Positions 56,303 to 64,000 of a stretch of 64,000 nt of DNA are shown piece after piece. The translations under genes and the position numbers were made by a program. Numbering within the stretch: the stretch's first letter is position 1; each line of letters begins with the position of its first letter. The notes beneath the pieces were generated by a model that saw only the letters and a list, made by a program, of their open reading frames with translations, was not told where the DNA came from and did no database searches. Source of the stretch: Papilionanthe hookeriana x Papilionanthe teres (Eukaryota > Streptophyta > Magnoliopsida > Asparagales > Orchidaceae); assembly GCA_022702705.1 (NCBI GenBank), contig CM040428.1, forward strand, positions 54,491,198-54,555,197, read 5' to 3'.

Positions 56303-56990
56303 AATTATTACACCAGGAGTCCTAATTCAGTTTTACATCGGACTCCAATCAGGTAGGGCTGTCAAAACGGCTCGTTGTTTGCGAACAACTCGTGTTCGAC
56401 TCATGAAGAAGCTCGTGTTCGGCTTGTTCGCTAAGTTAATGAGCATTAACGAGCCGAACACAAACAAAGATTTGTTCGTTCTTGTTCGGCTCGTTCTGGC
56501 TTGAAATATTATTCATCAATTATAGACACACACACACACACACACACATATATGTATATATATATTGATATGCAGTATTTTTAAAAAATTTAAAAGATTT
56601 ATAATCAATTAAAATTATTAAATTAAATTCAAATGATGTTTTAATGTAAACAATAATTCTTAAATTTGGCCCCAACACTTAATATCTTATGGTTATATGA
56701 TTAGCGTTGTCCAAACGACTCTTTGATCGTGAACAGCTCGTGTTCGGCTCGCTAAGCAAACGAGCCGAACACGAATATACTTTTTGGGCTCGAAATATAA
56801 ACGAGCCGAACAAGAGCTGAGCCTGGGCTCGCTCGTGTTCGGTTTGTTTACACCCCTACAATCAGAGTCTGCTACGTGTACGGGACCTACCCATGCATTA
56901 AATTAGGAGTCTGCCTATACATGTGTCAGGCTATAATTAAAGTCCTGATGCAAAATTACATCATGACTCATGATGTAATAATTTCTTTCG
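56303..56990. mobile_element. MITE interrupted by a hAT element
   Basis: Left AAAAATTATTACACCAGGAG and right (inverted) AAGAAATTATTACATCATGAG are inverted relatives and resemble the ends of the Mutator-like MITEs at 5124 and 37228. The hAT MITE at 56354-56858 splits it. Its own target duplication was not found. Confidence 0.5.
56354..56858. mobile_element. hAT MITE nested in another MITE
   Basis: 505 bp. Ends TAGGGCTGTCAAAACGGC and, inverted, TAGGGGTGTAAACAAACC. Flanks CAATCAGG and CAATCAGA match at 7 of 8 positions. GTTCGGCTCG subterminal repeats are on both sides with a (CA)n(TA)n core. It lacks the tRNA-like segment of the other full copies. Confidence 0.8.
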
Positions 56991-57048
56991 CAAACTGGGA
57001 GTACAAACGTTGAATATAAAATTAAATAGAAAATGGCTGAACCACTGA

Positions 57049-57090
<42 letters not shown>

Positions 57091-57207
57091 AATAAATAAA
57101 ATATATTTCCCCGGCATAGCACTGCTTTTATCTCTTAATTAAAAGTCAAACGTAAAGTTAAATATGACAAAATCGGATAAGGCATAAAATCCGGCTCAAA
57201 AACAAAG

Positions 57208-57432
57208 GAAAATTTACAAAAATACCAAAACTTTTTTATTGATTTACATATTCAATGTATAATTCAAAATTATTACATTTATGATACTAAAACCCTTAAC
57301 CTCACTAAAAGAATAATCACTACTAATTAACATTTTACATTTATAATACTCAAAGCCCTATAAATATTAAACTTGAATTTTAGATATTAAATATATAAAT
57401 ATATATAAAAACGTGATATTTATATAAATATT
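57208..57432. mobile_element. FB-1 copy in tandem unit 1
   Basis: GGAAAATTTACAAAAATACC on the left, TATATAAATATTCC on the right. It lies at the same position as the copies in units 2 and 3, so it predates the triplication. Confidence 0.6.
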
Positions 57433-58090
57433 CCAAAAAAACAAAAAACAAAAAATGAAAAATAAAAAACAAAGAATATTTCAACAATATTTTTTATATA
57501 GTTATCTACTTATAAAAGTGACAAAAAAATGTCACTTTATAAGAAAATTACAAAGAAAAAAGGCCTTACATAAATGAGAGTTAAGAAATAAATTAAATTG
57601 TTTAGGATATATTTAAAAAATTAAGAAATAGAAGAGACATATTAATATATGAATATAAAAAATGTATATTAATTTGTCGCCAACATATATTATATATAGA
57701 GCACACGAAATATTATTATTTATAAATCAAGCGTCGGGGTGATATTTTAGAAATTTAACGAGTGTCACGATAAAAGTATCGAGAAAATGATAAAAATGAA
57801 AAATATAGGTTGAATTTCTTAAGAGTATATGAACTTATACTTCATGTTGTTATGAAAGTATTTATTGATTAAATTCTTATATATATTTGATATTTTTATC
57901 TAATAATAGGATGGCATAATTTATAATTTATAACTTTGAATTATTTTGATGTGGCATCAACATTAGTATGGTTAAATAAATAATGATATTTTTTTTCATT
58001 TATAGATTAATATTTTCATATAAATAAATATAAAAATAAAGATTTTACACATATAAATTGATTCAAATATAGAGTGATTGAAATTTAGTA

Positions 58091-58540
58091 TTGTGAAAAA
58101 TGATGATAATAAAGTGCAAAATGGAACGAGAAAAATTGCACGCAGAAAAACAAACATCAGAGCGACATATAGATTTAAGTGGTTCAGCAAAATTGCCTAC
58201 GTCCACGGAGTTGCAGAGGATTTTATTTTTTTGAGGAATTACACCGTCGAGCGTCTCAACGTTTACAAAAAATCTCTATTTTCTTCTCTCTCTTCCTCTC
58301 TTTCTCTCTTCCTTTCTTTTTCTCTTAGAGGACTTGACTTGGTCATTGCTTTGGTTCTTGTTTGACACTCTTTCTCTAAGCCGAAAGAGGCTCTTTATAG
58401 AAATCAAGACAGTGGTAGGTGGGAGGTAGGTGAGCGGTAGGTGGGAGAACGGTAGGTGGAAGGGTAGGTGAGCAGTATGTGAGATTCTTAATTAGGAAGC
58501 TAATTAAATCAATATGGATCGGGTCTCTACATTACCCAAC
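58091..58540 (-). mobile_element. Insertion of LTR/TRIM-like sequence with a 9-bp flanking repeat
   Basis: AATTTAGTA flanks both ends (58082-58090, 58541-58549). Units 2/3 lack this insert at the equivalent point (around 60727). The minus strand starts near TGTTGGGTAATG and the plus strand near TGTGAAAAATG, like LTR ends, but a 9-bp duplication and one or two extra edge bases do not fit a standard LTR insertion. Inside, TTCAGCAAAATTGCCTACG/TCCACGG is a word seen in many plant LTRs. A (GGTAGGTG)-like array lies at 58408-58475. Confidence 0.6.
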
Positions 58541-59339
58541 AATTTAGTAATACTAAAATTTCTCTATATTTTAAATTTAAGCCTTTTTAATTTCTCTCTT
58601 TAAAGGAATACAAATTTAGTTACATTTATGTAAATATCTTTTAATGGGTTGTTTATTACAAAAATGTGAGAGCGAAGAAAAGAAAAAGAAAAAGCAATAA
58701 GATATGATTTTAAAAAGAATAACACAAATAAGGTCAAGAAAATATCAATATCAATAAACTAATTTGTTTTTAAAATATACTTGGAAGAACTTTTAGCTAT
58801 TTTGAGTATTTGTTGCTTGTTGTCTGTCGCCAATTGCTGATCATTGGTCATCACTTGATGTCGCTGGTAACCATACGTTTTGCAGGCCACTACCAAAGCA
58901 AACTATAACCTTTATTTGACGTGTCAACTGTATTTCTTGTCGAATTAAAACATAAATAAATAAATTAAAAAGCTAAAGATAAACTATAAAATTGATCCCA
59001 AACAGACGCTTAGAAGTTCGAGTAGCTCAAAATATTCAAATGAGACCGATTACTCGTCAACTCTTTTTATGCCTTCCATGTTCAATCTCAAAATACAAAT
59101 AATGAATATAAAATTTAATGGAAAGTGTGTAAAGCACTAAAGATGATATAATCATAAATAAAAAAAAATATATTAAATAAATAAATAAAATATTTTTTTG
59201 CTTGGCATGGCACTTCTCTATTGTTTAATCATTGCTCTCCATTATTAATGCTTACCCTAAAACTCTTATAGAGTCAAACTTAAAGTTAAACAAGACAAAA
59301 TGAGATAAGCTATAAAATGTGCCTAAGAAAACAAAGGAG

Positions 59340-59510
59340 CATTTACATAGAAATCTCAAAATTTTTATGTATTTACATATTTAATATCTAACTTTATAAA
59401 TTTTTATATTTATAATACTCAAAACCCTTAACCTCACCAAAAAAAAAAAAAAAAAAAAAAAAAAAACACCACAACTAGTGACTTCTTAAAAATAAAATTG
59501 ATGCGTGTTA
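59340..59510. mobile_element. FB-1 copy in tandem unit 2, truncated by LTR-G
   Basis: The left arm starts GGAGCATTTACATAG. An A27 tract (59438-59466) replaces part of the centre, and the element stops at the LTR-G start at 59511. The intact equivalent is at 61346-61592. Confidence 0.65.
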
Positions 59511-60065
59511 GAAAATTCGCGGCGGTAGAGTAGCGGATTATTGTCTTAGCGTTGTACGAAAATTCAGCACACATACAGATGAAAAATAAGCGGTGACGAC
59601 TCCAAAATTTTTTTACGTGGAAAACCCGTAAAGGGAAAAACCGCGGGGTCTGGCACTATTGCGAGAATCCACTATTGATTAATGTTTATAGAAATCTCTT
59701 GTCCCACAGACAGGAGAGAGTAATTATATTTTTCATATAACAATGTCGACTGACGGTGTCTGGTTGATGGTGATTAACGATGATTGGCGGGGAGGTCGAC
59801 GATAACGATGGTTGACGAAAGTCAGCGGTGATCGACGGCGGTCGGTGGTGGTCGACGGCGGTCGGCGGTGGTGCTAAGCTGCAGCTTCTCCTTAAGGCCT
59901 TAAGTTCTCTCTCTAGGCTTCTCCTCTTGTGAGGATTGGAAGACTATTTATAGTGCTTTTGGTGCAATTAATGCAGTCATTTTGATCGGACGGTTCAGAA
60001 ACTCTCGATCGGACGACGTTTAAGGGGCATTTGATGCCCTTAACGATGTCAGAATTGACATAGTT
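59511..60065. mobile_element. LTR-G copy inserted in tandem unit 2
   Basis: Begins TGTTAGAAAATTCGCGGCGG. Next come TTTACGTGGAAAACCCG … AACCGCGGGGTCTGG and a GTCGGCGGTGGTCGACGG minisatellite (59755-59875). After that come CTATTTATAGTGC and GATCGGACG, and the alignment stops at …GATGTCAGAATTGAC. About 120 bp of the recipient unit is missing, judged from unit 3. Confidence 0.65.
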
Positions 60066-61345
60066 AAGAACAATTTAATGTGTCCAAATATTAAAAAAAA
60101 ATAATGCTACTCATTTGAAAGGACAAATGCAACAAATGAACAAAATAAAAAATAAAAAAGGAGACCATGATATAGTCTATACCAAGTCATGTAGCCTAAA
60201 GGGTGACCAAATGCCACTTATACAAAATGACAAAAAAAAGGTCATCTTATAAGAGAGTTACAAAAACAAAGAACTAAACTAATTTAATATATATTTTAAA
60301 TTTTAGGAAATATAATAGACTCATTAAAATATGAATATAAAAAATATATAAGATATTTATTTGAAGCCCTTCCCAATTATCTTTTATTTATTTATTATTG
60401 GACCAATATTATTTGGCTCGTCCTAATTAAAACGTTTACATGAAATGGTCCTCATTGTAGACCCAAATATCAATTAAGTCAGGTTTAAGGCAAATCGTTA
60501 CGATTAGGAATTAAATGATTCACAATTACTTTTTTCTTAATTATTGACAATAGTTGACCATGTAACATACTTTGAATTAACAAACTTTAATATTCCGCTT
60601 TTAGATTCTTATAAAGTTGAATCTAGCTAGTTGACCATGTAACATATTTTTTTACCATTTATAGGTAGTATTTCATATAAATAAATATAAAAATAAAGAA
60701 GCTACATATATAAATTTATTGAAATTTAGTGGGAATGAAACTTTTGACACTATAAACTTTTGACAAATTTAGTGACATTTATATTGTTTATTACAAGAAT
60801 GTGAGAGGGAAGGAAAGAAAAAGCAATAAGATATGATTTTAAAATACTTTGAAGAACATTTAGCTACTTTGATTACTTGTTGCTTATTGATTGTCACCAA
60901 TTGTTGATCATTGGTCATCACCTGCTGTCGCTGGTAACCATACATCTTTGCGGGCCACTACCAAAGCGAAATATAACAATTTTTGACGCGTCAACTATAT
61001 TTCTCGTCGAATTAAAACATAAACAAATAGAATAAAAAAAAAAATAAAGATAAACTACAAAATTGACCCCAAACAGACACTGAGAAGTTTGAGCAGCCTG
61101 TCTTCTCTGACTTTATCTCAGCTCAATTTCAAAATATAAGTAATGAATATAAAATTTAATGGAAAATGATAAATAAATAAAATATTAAATAAATAAATAA
61201 AATATATTTGCTTGGCATGGCACATCTCTATTGTTTAATTATCCTTCTTCATTCTCATTGCTTACCCTAAAACTCTTAAAGTCAAAGTTAAAGTTAAATA
61301 TGACAAAATGAGATAAGCTATAAAATATGCCTAAAAAACAAAGGA

Positions 61346-61592
61346 GCATTTACATAAAAACCATAAAATTTTTATGTATTTACATATTTAATATCTAATT
61401 TTTTTAATTATTATATTTATAATACTCAAAACCCTTAACCTCACATAAGAAATACCACAACTAGTAACTTTTTAGAAGTAAAATGTATTTTTTTTTCATT
61501 CCCAAAGTGTTATAAATATAAAAATTAAACCTTTGTTATTATATATAAATATATAAAAATTATTTGGTATTTTTGTAAATCTTCATAAGAAC
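61346..61592. mobile_element. FB-1 copy in tandem unit 3
   Basis: Complete relative of the copies in units 1 and 2: left GGAGCATTTACATAAAAACC, right TTTTTGTAAATCTTC. Confidence 0.65.
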
Positions 61593-62288
61593 AAATTAAA
61601 TTAAAAAATATGTGTCCAAATAATAAAAACAATGACAATGCTACTCTTTTGAAAGGACAAATGCAACAAATGAATAAAATAAAAAATAAAAAAGGAATCC
61701 ATTAATTTATAATTCATGATATAGTCTATCTCTAATCATGTAGCCTAAAGGGTGACAAATAAAAGTGGACATCTTATAATAGAGTTAAAAAAACAAATAT
61801 TTATATTAATTTATTATATATTTAAATTTAAGGAAAGATAATAGACTTATTAAAATATTATTAGATATTTATTTGAAGCCCTTTCTAATTATCTTTTATT
61901 TATTTATTATCGGGCCAATGTTACCTGGCTCGTCCTGATTTAAAAGTTTACATGAAATGGTCGTCGTTGTACACCTGGATATCAATTAAGCCAAATTCAA
62001 GCCAGATTGTTACGATCCGTCTTGAATGATGCAAATGATCTGTCTTGAATGATTCAAATATAGTTGACTATGTAACATACTTTTGAGTTGATAAACTTTA
62101 ATATTCCACATTTAGATTCTTATAAAGTTGAATCTAGTCAGTTGACCATGTAACATACTTTGTGTTAACCGTTTTACTACGGAATATAAACGAGTTAAGC
62201 TTGAGCTCGGTTACCTAATTTGCAAGTGCTCAGAAGCCATTGAAGAGTTCTCAAGCTCTCCTAAAAGATAAGGCTAGAATGTGATAAA

Positions 62289-62516
62289 TAGGCATGTAAA
62301 CGCTCTTGTTTGGTTCATTCGAAATTGACTCGTGAACAATATGTTATTGTTCAACTCGATTTAAACATTATTGTTAGTGTTCGGCTCGATATTGACTCGT
62401 TAAAATTAACTGAAAAAATAGATGTAGAGTGTTGGATTCAAAACTGAATAAAATCTATGTAAACGAAAACGCCGAACCACATTATCATAAGAAGTTGTTA
62501 TGATTTAAATTTAGAT

Positions 62517-62601
<85 letters not shown>

Positions 62602-62771
62602 TTATATAAGTAATTATATGATTTCTTTATTTCGAGCTAAACTGAGCCAACACGAGCGAACAAAGTGTTGTTCGTGTTCGGCTCGTTTACTTAACCAATG
62701 AGTCAAACACGAGCTACTTAACGAGCCAAACATGAATTATTCACGAACAATGAGCTTTTCTGATGGTCCTA
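62289..62771. mobile_element. hAT MITE with tRNA-like relic and long (TA)n
   Basis: 483 bp. Left end TAGGCATGTAAACGCTC, right end (inverted) TAGGACCATCAGAAAAGC. Flanks GTGATAAA and GTGATGAA match at 7 of 8 positions. The order of parts is as in the 49796 element: GTTCG repeats, a decayed tRNA-like segment (TTGGATTCAAAACTGAA … CCGAACCACATT), (TA)n at about 62518-62595, GTTCG repeats. Confidence 0.8.
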
Positions 62772-62839
62772 GTGATGAATTTCTACAATGATTTTGCTAC
62801 TTATCTCTAACTTAGAAATATTGAATTTTGAAGATGCAA

Positions 62840-63665
62840 AAAAAAATACATATATAGCACTTGAAATATTGCTATTTACAAAACTAGCGCCCTCTTCCAT
62901 CCCTTTTTCAGATTATCACACGATTATTGAATTTTACATTAAAACATCAACCCATATTTTTTTTATTTTTTTAATCAAATTCCCGATAGCTAGATCATGA
63001 CACGCATAAATAAACGTATTCGGTAATTCAACAGAATGTTCAGTTCGACAATATTATAAATAGTACCCCTTCGAGTGCTATGAATTTAATTATCTCAAAA
63101 TTTTGTGCTTATGCTCTTCTTAGTTGAACATTGAAAAATTTCATGAAGTATTCCAAGTCAAAAGTATTTATTTAGTACCTTAGCTTGGAAAGGGTTTGTT
63201 TTATAAACTTTGTTGTACAATTAAATATAATTTAGAAAAATAGCACCCGAAATATTATTATTTACAAATCTAGCAAGTCCTTTTCATCTATTTTTCAAAT
63301 TCTCACTATCAAAATTCATGAGGAACTTATAGAAAGTAATGATTGGAAGTATATATTCATGAGAATTGTAAGAATTGAACATTAATTATTGATTGAGAGA
63401 GAGAGAGAAATAGACGGGTTCTATTTATACATGTGACAGATCTTTATTGGAGTTCAGATACAATAATTCTTCCTTTTATCCTACTTTCAAATTCTCACTT
63501 AAATATCAAAATACAAGATAAAACCCCCAACTATATTTGTTATTTTTATCAAATTCTCAATGATTTGATCGTGGCACTTATAAATGCAACAATTTGGTAG
63601 TTTAAAAAATCATGACGGTGTTTGATTTGTAAATAACAATGTTTCGGGTGCTTTGTATGTAAATA
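62840..63665. repeat. MITE family with GCAC(C/T)YGAAATATT ends
   Basis: Two left ends (62858 ATAGCACTTGAAATATTGCT; 63241 TAGCACCCGAAATATTATT) and one right end (63625-63650, inverted GCACCCGAAACATTGTTATTT) are visible. Related single ends lie at 23530 and 57698. An imperfect element spans 63235-63660. There is no gene in this stretch. Confidence 0.5.
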
Positions 63666-63769
63666 TCAAAATAAAAAAGATTTTAATTAAATTGAGGTTC
63701 ACCAAGATCAATTAAGAAAATAAATAATCTAAAACTTGCTCAAAAATCCACATAGCCTTTTTAAAAAAA

Positions 63770-63825
63770 AAAAAAAAATTACATACATACCACCTGATTC
63801 CTTTTTATTTACATATTAACTAATG
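63770..63825. mobile_element. FB-1 left arm interrupted by LTR-G
   Basis: TTACATACATACCACCTGATTCC … TATTTACATAT is cut off where the LTR-G-like sequence starts (about 63822-63826). Confidence 0.6.
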
Positions 63826-64000
63826 CAAGCTAGAGTATTCATAGAGAGCAATAGATTATTGCCTCACCATTACATGAGAATTAGCATACACTCAGATGAA
63901 AGAGAACAACCAACACGAACACTACAAGTTTTTACGTGGAGCACTCATAAAAAGAAAAATCACAGGGTCTGACCTAACAAAAAAGATCTATTATAAATTG
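63826..64000. mobile_element. LTR-G copy, start only (runs off the window)
   Basis: CAATAGATTATTGCCTCACCATTACATGAG, TTTTTACGTGGAGCACTC and AATCACAGGGTCTG follow the same order as the starts at 38030 and 59511. Confidence 0.6.

Larger units (their letters stand above)
56995..62170 (+). repeat. Diverged tandem triplication
   Basis: Three copies follow one another: about 56995-58625 (5' truncated), 58626-60770 and 60771-62170. Landmarks repeat in order: GTGAGAG…AAAGCAATAAGATATGA; ATTGGTCATCACTTGATGTCGCTGGTAACCATAC; GGCCACTACCAAAGC; GCTTGGCATGGCAC; an FB-1 copy; GCAACAAATGAACAAAATAAAAAA; CATGTAGCCTAAAGGGTGAC; TTATTTGAAGCCC; GGCTCGTCCT; AGTTGACCATGTAACATA. Without later insertions each unit is about 1.4 kb. 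No coding frame is preserved between copies, so selection on a protein is unlikely. Confidence 0.8.

Noticed and set aside
58078..58365. 95-codon plus-strand frame
   Set aside because: It falls across the edge and CT-rich part of the 58091-58540 insertion, whose empty site is visible in the next tandem unit.

Overview
The window is nuclear DNA from a flowering plant. The evidence is spliceosomal introns, a cysteine-rich receptor-like kinase with two DUF26 (Gnk2) domains, a plastid rRNA-accumulation gene with a transit-type N-terminus, a telo-box leader on an organellar ribosomal-protein gene, and plant-type copia, chromovirus, LINE, hAT, Mutator-like and Tourist-like elements in AT-rich DNA. 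I cannot place it below angiosperm level from sequence alone. One assembly gap (498 N) lies at 12197-12694.

Four host genes are supported, all on the minus strand. (1) A uL18-family organellar ribosomal protein gene (coding exon 1562-2584, 5' UTR exon about 3017-3190; its last short 3' exon is not resolved). (2) A six-exon gene for the chloroplast YCED homolog 2 / DUF177 family (4816-10902; 274 codons plus stop when spliced by hand). (3) A single-exon gene for a small membrane protein of unknown function (14678-15265). (4) A seven-exon cysteine-rich receptor-like kinase (21630-36954; 642 codons plus stop, with all catalytic motifs intact). Genes 2 and 4 are stretched by transposons in their introns. 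YCED2 intron 3 holds a copia remnant, a solo LTR and several MITEs. CRK intron 2 holds a nearly complete copia element nested in a MITE, and CRK intron 4 holds a decayed chromovirus.

From about 37 kb to the end there is no host gene I can support. That part is layered repeats: a 5'-truncated L1-type LINE with poly(A) tail and a 15-bp target duplication (52.5-55.5 kb), three hAT-type MITEs with 8-bp target duplications, several LTR-like blocks, and a block of about 5 kb present in three diverged tandem copies (about 57.0-62.2 kb).

Two repeat families dominate, and I use working names for them. FB-1 is a foldback MITE of about 200-260 bp whose ends read roughly ATTTACATACATACC; I count about 20 full or partial copies. 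LTR-G is an LTR-like sequence of about 0.5-1.1 kb carrying a GTCGACGG minisatellite; five copies are seen. Later elements have landed repeatedly inside FB-1 copies, so the order of insertion can be read directly.

Nothing here is a clear new gene system. The observations most worth following are the FB-1 family and its use as an insertion target, the tRNA-like segment inside the hAT MITEs, the short-palindrome lattices shared by unrelated LTR blocks, the tandem triplication with a built-in empty site, and a probable GC-AG intron in YCED2.
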